NCBI GenBank assembly: GCA_018304425.1
Contig: JAGVWE010000002.1
Coordinates: 310,001-374,000 of the forward strand
DNA length: 64,000 nucleotides
Direction of reading: 5' to 3'
From: Candidatus Iainarchaeum sp.
Lineage (GTDB): Archaea; Iainarchaeota; Iainarchaeia; Iainarchaeales; UBA10219
In this document: positions 1-8,365 of the stretch, piece after piece
How positions within the stretch are numbered: position 1 is the first letter of the stretch
How the letters are laid out: the number at the start of each line of letters is the position of its first letter
Notes under the pieces: generated by a model
Seen by the model: only the letters and a program-made list of their open reading frames with translations
Told to the model about the DNA's origin: nothing
The model's database searches: none
Position numbers and translations under genes: made by a program

Positions 1-411
1 AGAATGCCGTTGAATGCACGCATGCTGAGAGAAGAAGGCCGAACCGTGGTGTTCACGACGAAAAAGGCCGCGAAGAAGAAAATCAAGGCATTGGAGGGAA
101 GGAAGGGCGTTGAAGTGGTTGTTGGAAAAGAAAAACACGGGGAAGTGGACTTGAAGTGGGTAATGAAGGAGCTGGGCGATGCGGACTTTAACCAGGTGCT
201 GGTGGAAGCAGGCAGGGAGTTAAACACCGCCTTGTTGAAGGCAGGGTTGGTGGACGAGCTGGCGTTGTTCGTGGCCCCGAAAAGAATCGGAGCCAAGGGG
301 TTGGACGTGTTTGACGCAACGGCATTGAAGGGCTGGAAAACCCGGTTAACGGGCTTGGCCGTGAAGCGGCTGGGAGTGGATTGGCTGTTGGCGGCCAGGC
401 TCCGGCCTTAA
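1..411 (+). CDS. ribD: RibD-type reductase domain, 5' end cut off by the window
   Basis: This is the C-terminal part of a riboflavin-pathway pyrimidine reductase, the NADPH-dependent step that reduces the ribose side chain of the deaminated intermediate. The frame is open to the window edge, so the ATG at 4 need not be the start. The diagnostic stretch is LVEAGRELNTALL followed by VDELALFVAPKRIG, the Glu-Gly-like helix and the Pro-Lys loop of the RibD/RIB7 reductase fold. Whether a deaminase domain precedes it cannot be seen, so the archaeal single-domain reductase is the alternative. Its TAA overlaps the TAA of the convergent RtcA gene within TTAA at 408-411. Confidence 0.85.
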   Translation, partial: RMPLNARMLREEGRTVVFTTKKAAKKKIKALEGRKGVEVVVGKEKHGEVDLKWVMKELGDADFNQVLVEAGRELNTALLKAGLVDELALFVAPKRIGAKGLDVFDATALKGWKTRLTGLAVKRLGVDWLLAARLRP

Positions 412-1448
412 GCGAACCCAACGCCTTTCACGGTCACGCGGCCGGGTTGGCCGAGGTCGCCCACGATGGAAATTTCGCAGTCCAGGAACTGCTTGGTCAC
501 CGCGATGCTGGAAAGCAGGTGCTGGGAAACCTCCGCGCACTGGAAGAAGGAAGTGCCCTTCGCGAGGCCCATGAAGGGAATGAGTTGGTCCGCGAGGTGC
601 ACGTCCACGGGGCGAAGGGAGCGAAGGGATTTCAGGAGGTGCACGGCCGCTTCCTCTCCCACGGTCACTGCGGGCTTGCCCTTCGCGCCCAAGGCGTTCG
701 CGCCCAAGTGAGCTCCATTGTCAAAGCAGGCGAGCAAGTCAAGGCCGCTGCCAATCGTATCGGAATGCGGCGCGGCCTCAATGGATTCAATCCACTCGCA
801 GTCGAATTCCTCGAGCTTCTTGTGCGCGGCCCTTGCCTGGTTGACGGCAACTTCCCGGGGAAGGGAAGCACAGTGGGAAACGCATTGAATGGACTGGAGT
901 TGGCCGAGTTCCGTGAAGTCAACGGCCTTCAAGGGAAGCCGGCCTGGAACGGACTTGAAGGAAACGGCGCCATTACCCTTGGGATAGTAACCGCGCTTGT
1001 TCAACGAGAACTCGAAGTGCACGCCGAACGCCTTCAAGGCGGGCTGCAGGACCCCGGAAAAGTAGTTGGCTGGAGGAGCAAAGGGAACATCCGTTCCCCC
1101 CATCACGCGCAGCCGGACTTCCTCGCGCAGGGAAGGAGGCAAGAGGGCCTGCAACAACAGCGTCACGCTGCCCGCCGAACCGATGTTGACCTGGAGCGAG
1201 GAAGGCCGCACCTTCCCAGGCTTGAAGGTCAGCTGCCTGCTTTCCTTGACCGCGCCCTCGATTTCCGCGTGACAGGTTTCGGCAAGCGTTTTCACGGCCG
1301 TGAAGTGCTGGGGCTGGAGCCCCGGGTTGGGGCGGTTGGAGCGAATCGAGGAAATCGTGAACGGTTTGCCGGTAAGCGCTGACAAGGCCAGGCTCGTGCG
1401 CAGGACCTGGCCGCCGGCCGCGCCATCGACTGGAATGGGTTCAGGCAT
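408..1448 (-). CDS. rtcA: RNA 3'-terminal phosphate cyclase
   Basis: RtcA uses ATP to turn RNA 3'-phosphates into 2',3'-cyclic phosphates through an AMP-histidine intermediate. The 346-residue protein has the family blocks LRTSLALSALTGKPF, SNRPNPGLQPQH, IGSAGSVTLLLQ, GGTDVPFAPPA and AHLGANALGAKGKPA, and a C-terminal VSQHLLSS that fits the catalytic histidine. The start chosen is MPEPIPVDG, because upstream codons up to 1493 lack family similarity and the AT-rich box at 1470-1480 is about 27 bp before it. The N-terminal loop reads DGAAGGQ where the family usually has DGAxGEGGGQ, so about three residues including a Glu are missing. Confidence 0.93.
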   Translation of the reverse strand: MPEPIPVDGAAGGQVLRTSLALSALTGKPFTISSIRSNRPNPGLQPQHFTAVKTLAETCHAEIEGAVKESRQLTFKPGKVRPSSLQVNIGSAGSVTLLLQALLPPSLREEVRLRVMGGTDVPFAPPANYFSGVLQPALKAFGVHFEFSLNKRGYYPKGNGAVSFKSVPGRLPLKAVDFTELGQLQSIQCVSHCASLPREVAVNQARAAHKKLEEFDCEWIESIEAAPHSDTIGSGLDLLACFDNGAHLGANALGAKGKPAVTVGEEAAVHLLKSLRSLRPVDVHLADQLIPFMGLAKGTSFFQCAEVSQHLLSSIAVTKQFLDCEISIVGDLGQPGRVTVKGVGFA

Positions 1449-1468
1449 ACGGAAAGGAGCTGGCAAAA

Positions 1469-1480
1469 AGTTAATAATGG
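1469..1480. promoter_or_regulatory. AT-rich promoter core shared by rtcA and the SDR gene
   Basis: AGTTAATAATGG lies between the divergent starts at 1448 and 1508. It is about 27 bp from the rtcA start, ideal for a leaderless archaeal transcript, and about 33 bp from the SDR start. It is the only TATA-like sequence in the 59-bp gap, so it may serve both directions. Confidence 0.5.
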
Positions 1481-1507
1481 GTTTCCAGGCCAATTACCTG
1501 GATTCGC

Positions 1508-2419
1508 ATGCGCATACTGGTAACGGGGGGAGACGGTTTCATTGGAAGCAAGCTCGTGGCCTTGCTGCGGAAGCGCGGCCACTATGTGCGGGAATTCAAG
1601 GGCGAAATCGCGGACAAAGCCAACGTCGAACGGCAGGTAAGGGGCTTTGACGCGGTCTGCCATTTGGCTGCTCTCATCGACGAAACGGCTGGCAGGCAGC
1701 GGCTGTTCGAAGTCAATGTGAACGGAACGAAGAACGTGTTGGAGGCCGCGGCCCAGGCACGCGTGCAACGGTTCCTCCACGTGAGCACGGTGGGCGTGCA
1801 CGGCGAAGCCAGGGAAAAAATTGACGAGAACGCGGCGTTCCACCCGGAAACGGGTTACGAGCAAAGCAAGGCCGAAGCCGAGAAACTCGTGCATGCTTAC
1901 CTGGAAGTGCTGCCCCTGACCATTGTCCGGCCCGCCCTGGTCTTGGGCGCCAACGAGTACTGGCGGAAAATAATCGACCAGGTCGCAAAGGGTTTCCCAT
2001 TGATTGGGTCGGGGAAAAACCGGTGGCAAATCGTGTACGTGGACGACCTGGTGGAGGCCTTGGCCGGGCTGTTGGGAAGAGAGGACGCCATCGGCGAAAC
2101 CTACATCGTGGCCGAGGAAAAGCCGAGCACGCTCCGCGAAATCTACGAGGAAATCAACCACCAGCTGGGCAGGAAAGAGCCCGTGAAAACGCTGGCCCCC
2201 GTGGCGGCGAAAGCCCTGTCCTATGTTTTCTTGGCGCAGAGCCTGGTCACGGGAAAAAAGTCCATTCTCTTACCTCAGCACGTCGACCGCGTGGTGCGCA
2301 ACCGGGAATACTCGATTGAAAAGATAAAAGCCCTGGGCTGGAAGCCGAAGTACGACGCCAAGGCCGCGGTAGCCAAGATGTTCGAAGAGTTCAAGGAAAA
2401 CGGCGTGGAGTGGGGCTAG
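1508..2419 (+). CDS. NAD-dependent epimerase/dehydratase (extended SDR)
   Basis: A 303-residue cytosolic extended short-chain dehydrogenase/reductase. The Rossmann motif TGGDGFIG is at residues 6-13, CHLAAL follows the fourth strand, and the catalytic triad reads Ser93/Thr94, Tyr117 and Lys121 (YEQSK). These enzymes epimerise or dehydrate nucleotide sugars, or act on related sterol-like or flavonoid-like substrates; the substrate cannot be told here. The gene is divergent from rtcA and its TAG overlaps the stop of the convergent gene within CTAG at 2416-2419. Confidence 0.9.
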   Translation: MRILVTGGDGFIGSKLVALLRKRGHYVREFKGEIADKANVERQVRGFDAVCHLAALIDETAGRQRLFEVNVNGTKNVLEAAAQARVQRFLHVSTVGVHGEAREKIDENAAFHPETGYEQSKAEAEKLVHAYLEVLPLTIVRPALVLGANEYWRKIIDQVAKGFPLIGSGKNRWQIVYVDDLVEALAGLLGREDAIGETYIVAEEKPSTLREIYEEINHQLGRKEPVKTLAPVAAKALSYVFLAQSLVTGKKSILLPQHVDRVVRNREYSIEKIKALGWKPKYDAKAAVAKMFEEFKENGVEWG

Positions 2420-3186
2420 TGGCGACGCGTCCGCGACTTGGAAGGCGGTTTGGCCGGCACGGCTGGCTCGCCTGATTTTTGTGTCTGGGCCAACATACGA
2501 GTGAGTTCCGCGACCACATCGGGCAAAATGCCTTGCTCGTAAAACTCCCAAATCTTGGCCGGCTTTAAATGGGCTAACAGCAAAACCAGTTGGTGCGGGC
2601 GAACACGCAACAGGACGCGGGCCTTCTTCACCGGCAGGGCGGCGAGGAGTTTGGCCAGCCGTTTGGGTCCCACCTCGTCCCACAAGTGCGAGTGTTCGGC
2701 CGGCGGCAGTTTCTTCAACAGGGCATTCACGGCTTGCTTGCCGGCTTCCAGGTAAAAGGCCCAGGCCCGTGACGGCGGAAAGGCCGTTGTCAGAACCTGC
2801 GCGTCCCGCAGGCCGGCGGTGGCCAAGAACTTCTCCGCGTCCCGCGGATTTAGGTCATCCAACACGCGCTCGAGGAAAGCCAGGTTGGCGCGGGTGCGGG
2901 GCAGGTTCCGCGGCACGAAGCAGTCTGTGAGGATTGCCTGCGTGCGCGGCACGCCAAGAACGTTTGTGAGCGCGGCGAGTTGGTGGCGTGGAAGGAACCA
3001 CGCGGCGGCAAGCACCGACCTTGGCCTAGAGTTGAGGGCCAGGAGTTTCTTCACGCTTGGCGCATGATAGCGCTCGACGGCCATCACTTCCCGCACCCAG
3101 CGGGCATTGGAATCATGAGGCGGCTCGAACAGGTGCTTATGTCCACGCAAGGGAACGGTTGGAGGGGGTCGCCTGCCGAAGGCCAT
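2416..3186 (-). CDS. Alpha-helical repeat protein of unknown function
   Basis: I do not recognise this 256-residue protein. It looks soluble and helical, with repeated LLxxLP / LLLxxLKPAKIWEFYEQ segments in its second half that recall the stacked helices of MgtE-N or FliG-like domains, and a basic C-terminal tail (PSKSRTRRH). The start at MAFGRR (3186) is chosen over the ATG at 3207 because a clear TATA-like box (TTTATATATTTG, read on the minus strand, 3205-3217) is centred about 25 bp upstream of 3186 and would overlap the longer reading. Confidence 0.7.
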   Translation of the reverse strand: MAFGRRPPPTVPLRGHKHLFEPPHDSNARWVREVMAVERYHAPSVKKLLALNSRPRSVLAAAWFLPRHQLAALTNVLGVPRTQAILTDCFVPRNLPRTRANLAFLERVLDDLNPRDAEKFLATAGLRDAQVLTTAFPPSRAWAFYLEAGKQAVNALLKKLPPAEHSHLWDEVGPKRLAKLLAALPVKKARVLLRVRPHQLVLLLAHLKPAKIWEFYEQGILPDVVAELTRMLAQTQKSGEPAVPAKPPSKSRTRRH

Positions 3187-3204
3187 GAAAGAAAAGGGTG
3201 CGAC

Positions 3205-3217
3205 CAAATATATAAAA
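3205..3217 (-). promoter_or_regulatory. TATA-like promoter of the helical unknown
   Basis: The minus-strand sequence TTTATATATTTG is centred near 3211, about 25 bp before the ATG at 3186, in the 36-bp gap after the GGGP synthase stop. It implies separate, leaderless transcription of the downstream gene. Confidence 0.6.
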
Positions 3218-3222
3218 TTAAG

Positions 3223-4020
3223 CTATTTTCTTTCCTTCGCGGCTTTTCTCGCGCCGTTGCAGAGCGCGGAAATGAGTTGCCTGCACTTGCCCAGGTCGCC
3301 GTTGGCTTTCTCGATGGCAGTTCCAACATGCAGGATGTCGGCCCCGGCCTTGACGGACTCGTACGCGAACTTTTCATCGCGCACCCCGCCCGCGACCACG
3401 ATGGGGATGTCGACCAACTGGCGCGTGTAGGCAATCATGTCCCTGGGAGCGGGGCTCTCGGCGCCGCCACCGGATTCAAGAATCGCAAGGCTCGCGCCCA
3501 TGTACTGGCCGGCCAGCGCGGTGATGCCGGCCAGGTAGGGGAGATGGCGGGGAACCGTTTGCGCACGCGAAATCCAGCCAACGGCTCTGCCGGGTTCCAC
3601 GATGATGTAAGCGGTGGGAATGGTTTCCAAGCCCAATTGCTTGATGGGGTAACTCGCGGCGGTCTGCGCGCCCGTACTCCAATAGGGGTCGAGCGAGTTC
3701 ATGACGTACATGAAGTAGACGGCGTCCGCGTGCTTGGAAATCGTGGCGATGTTGCCGGGAAACAGGATGACCGGCAGCTTGGAGTTTTCCTTGAGGGCCA
3801 GGATGACGTCGTCGAGGAGCTTGCCTTGCGCGCCCACCGAGCCTCCCACGGCAAAGGCATCGATGCCGGACTCGGCTGCAATCTTCGCGATTTTTCCCGC
3901 GGTCTCCACGCCGAGCTCCGGGGGGTCCACTTGCTGGAAGACCAGGGAACCCTTTTCCTCGAGTTGCTTCAAGATGCCGCGGTACACCCGCCCATACCGG
4001 TTCTCGCAACTGTACTTCAT
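3223..4020 (-). CDS. Geranylgeranylglyceryl phosphate synthase (PcrB/GGGPS family)
   Basis: This enzyme makes the first ether bond of archaeal lipids by joining geranylgeranyl pyrophosphate to sn-glycerol-1-phosphate. The 265-residue TIM barrel shows the phosphate and prenyl-binding motifs FQQVDPPE, AVGGSVG, PVILFPGN, YIIVEPGRAVGWI, LAILESGGGA and VVAGGVR. Length fits the archaeal group II enzymes. The ATG at 4020 is 25 bp downstream of a TATATAA-type box at 4040-4052, which supports a leaderless start. This gene is one of the clearest archaeal markers in the window. Confidence 0.95.
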   Translation of the reverse strand: MKYSCENRYGRVYRGILKQLEEKGSLVFQQVDPPELGVETAGKIAKIAAESGIDAFAVGGSVGAQGKLLDDVILALKENSKLPVILFPGNIATISKHADAVYFMYVMNSLDPYWSTGAQTAASYPIKQLGLETIPTAYIIVEPGRAVGWISRAQTVPRHLPYLAGITALAGQYMGASLAILESGGGAESPAPRDMIAYTRQLVDIPIVVAGGVRDEKFAYESVKAGADILHVGTAIEKANGDLGKCRQLISALCNGARKAAKERK

Positions 4021-4039
4021 ACGGATGACTTGGAAAAAG

Positions 4040-4052
4040 GGTTATATAAAGC
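4040..4052 (-). promoter_or_regulatory. TATA box of the GGGP synthase gene
   Basis: Read on the minus strand, GGCTTTATATAACC is centred about 25 bp before the ATG at 4020, the canonical archaeal distance for a leaderless transcript. Confidence 0.7.
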
Positions 4053-4081
4053 CGGCTGGTGCCGGCTGGACACACTACGTC

Positions 4082-4100
4082 GTCCCCCTTACAGGGGGAC
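4082..4100. terminator. Perfect 7-bp stem-loop between convergent-free neighbours
   Basis: GTCCCCC (4082-4088), a five-base TTACA loop and GGGGGAC (4094-4100) form a perfect hairpin just after the stop of the metallo-hydrolase (minus strand) and before the GGGP synthase promoter. No U-tract follows, so an RNA-processing or transcription-separating role is inference. Confidence 0.45.
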
Positions 4101-4108
4101 ATAAATAG

Positions 4109-4768
4109 CTACCCCAACTCGGCCAGGCGCTCGTCGATGGCCTGCTTTTGGCGCTCCCGGGGCTCGCGACGGAGTGGACCGTGACCGGGCAAGAGGGCGT
4201 CGAAGTCGAGGGCCCGGATTTTCCGGAGCGAGGCTTGGAGGTCGACGAGGCTGCCGGAAGGCAAGTCCCATCGGCCGACCGCGTCTGCGAACAGCGTGTC
4301 CCCCGAGAAGAGCAGTCGTTTTTCGGGTTCGAAGAAGCAGACGCTGCCCTGGGTGTGGCCAGGCGAGAACAGGAGGCGCAGGTTGAAGGGGCGAAGCGGC
4401 AACGGCTCGGACTCTACATAATAGCGGTTGACGTGGGGGAAGAACGCGCCCTGGAAGTAGCGGCCGGCCGAGAAGTCCTGGTCGCGGGCGTTGACCAGGC
4501 TGCCATCGTGGACGTGCATCCAGACCTCGGCGTCCGGGAACAAGGAATCCCCTCCAAAGTGGTCGCAGTGGCCATGGGTGTGGAAAACCGCGGAAACCTG
4601 GCCTGGCTCCAAGCCCAGGCCCTTCAAGGAATTAAGCAGGTTGGGGGTGTTTTCTTTTAGGCCTGAGTCGATTAGGGCTATTTTTTTGCCTGCCAATATA
4701 TAGGAATTTGAGCTTGGGCCGGTTGAGTAAACGCAATAAACGCCGGGGCCTACTACCTGTTCCACCAT
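4109..4768 (-). CDS. Metallo-beta-lactamase-fold hydrolase (glyoxalase II-like)
   Basis: A 219-residue cytosolic MBL-fold hydrolase. The metal site HGHCDH is at residues 65-70, with LLFSPGHTQGS giving the third-strand histidine, FSGDTLF the bridging aspartate and LLPGHGP the last histidine. This full set of metal ligands indicates an active enzyme of the glyoxalase II / thioester or quorum-lactone hydrolase type; the substrate is not determined. The ATG at 4768 faces the divergent nitroreductase gene. Confidence 0.88.
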   Translation of the reverse strand: MVEQVVGPGVYCVYSTGPSSNSYILAGKKIALIDSGLKENTPNLLNSLKGLGLEPGQVSAVFHTHGHCDHFGGDSLFPDAEVWMHVHDGSLVNARDQDFSAGRYFQGAFFPHVNRYYVESEPLPLRPFNLRLLFSPGHTQGSVCFFEPEKRLLFSGDTLFADAVGRWDLPSGSLVDLQASLRKIRALDFDALLPGHGPLRREPRERQKQAIDERLAELG

Positions 4769-4830
4769 GGAGGAAAAGCGGGTTAAAAGGCCTTTTAAAG
4801 CCTTCCGGGGCGGTATTATGTGGGGGTTGG

Positions 4831-5349
4831 ATGGAGTTTTTTCAAGCAGTGCGGGAACGGCAGTCCATTCGGGCCTTCAAGCCCTTGCCCATCGAGCCCG
4901 AGAAATTGGATGCCTTGTTTGAAGCCGTGAACCGCGCGCCCTCGGCGGGAAACCTGCAGGCCTTTGAAGTCGTGTTAGTCGAGGAAGCGGAGAACAAGGA
5001 GCGGCTGGCAAGGGCCTGCTTCCAGCAGGCGTTCTTGGCCGAGGCCCCGCTGGTGCTGGTGTTTTTCGCGAACCCGGAGCGGAGCACGCCCAAGTATGGG
5101 GAACGCGGTGAGTTGTATGCCTTGCAGGATGCCACGATTGCCGCGGCCTACACGCAGTTGGTGGCACAGGCCCTGGGGTTGGGCAGCGCGTGGGTGGGCG
5201 CCTTCGAGGAACAGGAAGTCCGGGAGGTCCTGCAGTGCCCAGCGGAATGGATTCCGGTGTGCGTCATCCCCTTGGGGCATGCCAATGAAAAACCTTTCCA
5301 CACGGATAGAAGGATAGCGGAGGAATTGTTCCACCGGTGGGGGCTGTAG
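4831..5349 (+). CDS. Nitroreductase-family FMN oxidoreductase
   Basis: A 172-residue NAD(P)H-dependent flavoprotein. The N-terminal FFQAVRERQSIRAFK supplies the Arg-Ser-Ile-Arg FMN phosphate contact of the family, APSAGNLQAFEVVLV is the second flavin loop, and the C-terminal IPLGHANE resembles the usual VPLGYP motif. The ATG at 4831 is preferred over in-frame codons back to 4708, which would add a basic segment absent from the family; a TTTTAAAG box lies about 35 bp upstream. The substrate is unknown. It is followed without a gap by RPA, suggesting co-transcription. Confidence 0.88.
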   Translation: MEFFQAVRERQSIRAFKPLPIEPEKLDALFEAVNRAPSAGNLQAFEVVLVEEAENKERLARACFQQAFLAEAPLVLVFFANPERSTPKYGERGELYALQDATIAAAYTQLVAQALGLGSAWVGAFEEQEVREVLQCPAEWIPVCVIPLGHANEKPFHTDRRIAEELFHRWGL

Positions 5350-6687
5350 ATGGCGAGTTTCTTGGATGACCGGGAAGCCGTGGTCAAGAAAATCATCGTG
5401 TACACGGGCAAGGCGCGGGCCGACATCGAGAAGCTCATGGAGGCCAAGAAGGAAAAGTTCGCTGGCCTGTTGACGGAGGCGGGCGCGGCCTTCCTGGTGG
5501 CGAAGGAGCTTGGCGTGGACCTGGAGTTCGAGAAAAACATCGCCACGCGGTTGAAGCTGGGGCAACTCGAGGAAGGCATGAACAACGTGGACCTGGAAGT
5601 CGGGGTCAAGCAGGTGTTCCAGCCCAAAAAGTTCGAGAAAGGCGAGAAGAAGGGGCGGCTGTGCAACCTCCTGGTCGCGGATGACTCGGGGGAAATGAGG
5701 TTAACGGTTTGGCACAACGACGTGAAGAAACTCGAAGACGAAAAAATCGAGCGCGGGGCCGCGTTGCTGCTGAAGAATTGTTATGTTACTGCCTTCAACG
5801 ACAAGAAGCAGTTGAACCTTGGTTATAACGGGCAAATGATTGTGTTGAGCGAGCCGACGGCGGGGTTGCCCGGCCAGGCTAGGGAAGCCGTGAAGCTCGG
5901 GGAATTGAAGCCCGGCCTGAACGACGTGGATGTGGTGGCGAGGGTAGCGCGGGTGTACGAGGCCCGTGATTTCGAGTCAGCGGGAAGGAAGGGCAGCCTG
6001 CAGGGCCTGGAGTTGGTGGATGGCTCGGGAAGGGTGCGCGCAACCGCGTGGAATGATTTGGTGGAAGAAGCGGGGAAGCTCGTGCCGGGTTCGCTGATAA
6101 AAATCGAGGGCGCGTACACCAAGGAAGGAATGAAGGGAACCGAACTGCACCTGGGCTGGCAGGCCCGCATCATCGTGGAACCCAAGAAACATTCCCTTCC
6201 CTTCTTGGAGGAACTTGGCGGGCAAACGGTTGCCAAAAAGAAGCTGAATGAGTTGGTGGAGGGAAGCGGAACCGTGCAGGTCACGGGAAAAATAGTGGGC
6301 GTGTACAAGGGCAACCTCGCCTACAACACCTGCCTGAAATGCGGCAAGAAAGTCGAGGAAGACGGGGATGCTTACCGGTGCGCGGCCTGCGGGGAGAGCC
6401 GGGAAGCCGACCTCAACGCGGTGATCGGCGTGGGCCTGGATGACGGCACGGCCGAGGTGCGGCTGGTGGCGTTCGGTGACAAGGCCGAAAAACTCATGGG
6501 CTGGAACAAGGCCGAGTTGCGGAAGCGGCTGCAGACCACGATGGCGGAAAAACTGGTCGAGGAACTCAAGCAACAACTGACCGGGAAAGAGGTTTCGGCG
6601 GTCGGCCGCGCCAAGGAAAACCAGAACACGCGGGAAACCGAGTTCATCGCCTGGGAAATCGCGTTCAAGGAAACCCAAGCGGTTTAA
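5350..6687 (+). CDS. rpa: Replication protein A (single-stranded DNA-binding, OB folds and zinc ribbon)
   Basis: Archaeal RPA coats single-stranded DNA in replication, repair and recombination. The 445 residues begin with a helical segment, then show at least three OB-like units (around residues 75-165, 180-275 and 300-440), each with the GxLxNLxVADxSGxxRxTxW-type strand pattern (LCNLLVADDSGEMRLTVW in the first). A zinc ribbon C328-x2-C331-x12-C344-x2-C347 sits in the last OB unit, as in eukaryotic RPA70 and many archaeal RPAs. The start directly abuts the nitroreductase stop. Confidence 0.92.
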   Translation: MASFLDDREAVVKKIIVYTGKARADIEKLMEAKKEKFAGLLTEAGAAFLVAKELGVDLEFEKNIATRLKLGQLEEGMNNVDLEVGVKQVFQPKKFEKGEKKGRLCNLLVADDSGEMRLTVWHNDVKKLEDEKIERGAALLLKNCYVTAFNDKKQLNLGYNGQMIVLSEPTAGLPGQAREAVKLGELKPGLNDVDVVARVARVYEARDFESAGRKGSLQGLELVDGSGRVRATAWNDLVEEAGKLVPGSLIKIEGAYTKEGMKGTELHLGWQARIIVEPKKHSLPFLEELGGQTVAKKKLNELVEGSGTVQVTGKIVGVYKGNLAYNTCLKCGKKVEEDGDAYRCAACGESREADLNAVIGVGLDDGTAEVRLVAFGDKAEKLMGWNKAELRKRLQTTMAEKLVEELKQQLTGKEVSAVGRAKENQNTRETEFIAWEIAFKETQAV

Positions 6688-6714
6688 AAAAAGGTATTGC
6701 CCTATTTTGAGCGA

Positions 6715-7503
6715 ATGAACGCACGACTTGCCGTTGGAATTCTTTTGCTGTTGCTGATTGTGGCGGCGGGGTGCATGGGGCAACCGAAGGCCCCAGTACC
6801 CTCGAAACAGGTCACAGCCCAGTCTAGTCCCGCGACGAAAACCCCGGCCCATGCACCTGCAGCGACCCCTCCAAAAGAGGCTCCGGCCCCCGCAAAACCT
6901 GGGGGTATCGATTTGTTCGGCGCCTGGCAAACACTGGTGTCTGGAACGCCCCAGGAATACCGCCTCCAAGCCAAGATGACGATGGGCATGAACGGGGAAA
7001 CCCTGTTGGACCAGTATTTCAAGGGCGGCAAAATGCGCCGCTTGGACGGCCAGTCAAGTGGGGACGGCTTGAACACGAATAGCCGGATGTTCTTCTTGCA
7101 AAATGGGGGCACGGTCTTCTGCTCGACGCGGGAGGGAACGGAAACCTGCTTCAAGGTGGCGCCCCAAAACGACGAGCAAAGCCCTGCACAGTTCGATGCA
7201 AAAGCCTATGCGCCGAAACCCGAAGACTATCAATTGGGCAACTTCACCCTGGCCCCCCTGCCTCCCAGAATGGTTGCTGGAGAGTCAACTATTTGCTATA
7301 AAGTTACCTACGCCAAGGAGAAAGTCTCTGAGATGTCCGCCTGCTATACCCCTGATGGGATTGCGATGTATCTGGAAATGACGGGGCCCGAGAGCAGCAT
7401 ACACTTTGAAGCCCAGCGCCTGGAACGCCGCGTGAACGACGCCGACCTGGTGCCGCCGCCGGCGCAGAGCATGGAAGACTTGTACAAGGGCATCAGTAAC
7501 TAG
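6715..7503 (+). CDS. Lipoprotein, paralogue of the next gene
   Basis: A 262-residue exported lipoprotein of unknown function. The signal peptide ends in a lipobox (IVAAGC, Cys20), followed by a Pro/Ala/Lys-rich linker to about residue 65 and a globular domain with QEYRLQAKM, FCSTREGTETCFKV and TICYKVTYA. The start at 6715 rather than 6697 is favoured by the GGTTTAAAAAAAGG box about 27 bp upstream and by the short signal sequence it gives. The protein shares domain order and a matching C-terminus (QSMEDL / QSLEEL) with its downstream neighbour, so the pair arose by duplication. Confidence 0.85.
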   Translation: MNARLAVGILLLLLIVAAGCMGQPKAPVPSKQVTAQSSPATKTPAHAPAATPPKEAPAPAKPGGIDLFGAWQTLVSGTPQEYRLQAKMTMGMNGETLLDQYFKGGKMRRLDGQSSGDGLNTNSRMFFLQNGGTVFCSTREGTETCFKVAPQNDEQSPAQFDAKAYAPKPEDYQLGNFTLAPLPPRMVAGESTICYKVTYAKEKVSEMSACYTPDGIAMYLEMTGPESSIHFEAQRLERRVNDADLVPPPAQSMEDLYKGISN

Positions 7504-7513
7504 GGGGGAGAAG

Positions 7514-8320
7514 ATGGACACGAGAAAACGGGTGTGGGCATTGTTCTTGTTGGCTGGCCTCTTGTTGGCGGGCTGCGTGAGCCAGAACCCGGTGGTGGAA
7601 ACGAAGCCTGCCGCCAAGGAACCCGTGCCGGAGGCCACGAGCGCGGTGAAGCCGGAACCTGAACCCATATGGGAGCCGCCGGCCAAGCCAAAGCCGGTGG
7701 AAGCGGTCAAGGAAGCTGCACCCAACTGGCCGCAGCCCCAGAAAGCGGAAACGCCGGCCGACGAGTTAAAGGCGTGGATTGGCAAGTGGCCCCAGGAATA
7801 CCGGGTGCAGTACAAGATTACCTCGTTTTTCGGCGAACAAATCGCGGAAATGCTGGAAGCCGAGTACTTCAAGACGGACAAGCGGAGAATCGACTTGTTC
7901 GTCGACGATGGAACGCATTTCACGAACACGCGCACCTTCTACTTGCCGGACCAAACCGTGGTCTGCAATTCCCTGGACGGCGAAGCAGAGTTCTGCGTGA
8001 AAACCGGGAAAGAAGAGGCGCGAACGGACTTCACCCAACTAGAGCAAGCTGACTTCGCTTCCTACACCATCACCCGGGAAGAACCACAGCGCATTGCCGG
8101 CGACCAAACCAACTGCTACAAGCTGGTACGAGCGGAAGATGGCAGCGAGACCACGGTGTGCTACACCTTTGACGGCATCCCCTTGTACTTGTCCACGCTC
8201 GGCAAGCAGGACGGGGTGGACGTGGCAACCACCGTGGAAGCCGAGAGCCTCGAGCGAAGGGTTCCGGACAATGAGCTGGAAGCCCCGAGCGCGCAGAGCC
8301 TCGAAGAACTGGGCGGCTAG
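7514..8320 (+). CDS. Lipoprotein, paralogue of the preceding gene
   Basis: A 268-residue lipoprotein with lipobox LLLAGC (Cys21), a Pro/Glu-rich linker and the same domain as its neighbour: PQEYRVQYKI, FYLPDQTVVCNSLDGEAEFCVK, TNCYKLV and VCYTFDGIPLYL, including paired cysteines that could form disulfides outside the cell. The overall plan of a beta-rich domain binding something greasy recalls LolA/LppX-like folds, but that is only a guess. A GGGGGAG Shine-Dalgarno 6 bp before the ATG and a 10-bp gap to the previous stop mark it as the second gene of a transcript. Confidence 0.85.
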   Translation: MDTRKRVWALFLLAGLLLAGCVSQNPVVETKPAAKEPVPEATSAVKPEPEPIWEPPAKPKPVEAVKEAAPNWPQPQKAETPADELKAWIGKWPQEYRVQYKITSFFGEQIAEMLEAEYFKTDKRRIDLFVDDGTHFTNTRTFYLPDQTVVCNSLDGEAEFCVKTGKEEARTDFTQLEQADFASYTITREEPQRIAGDQTNCYKLVRAEDGSETTVCYTFDGIPLYLSTLGKQDGVDVATTVEAESLERRVPDNELEAPSAQSLEELGG

Positions 8321-8365
8321 AAAAACAGCCCATACGTATTTATTCTCCCACGGCGTCTTAATAGC

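Noticed and set aside
381-1382. Open frame of 333 codons on the plus strand
   Set aside because: It is antisense to rtcA, whose protein matches a known family throughout; the plus-strand translation has no recognisable motif.
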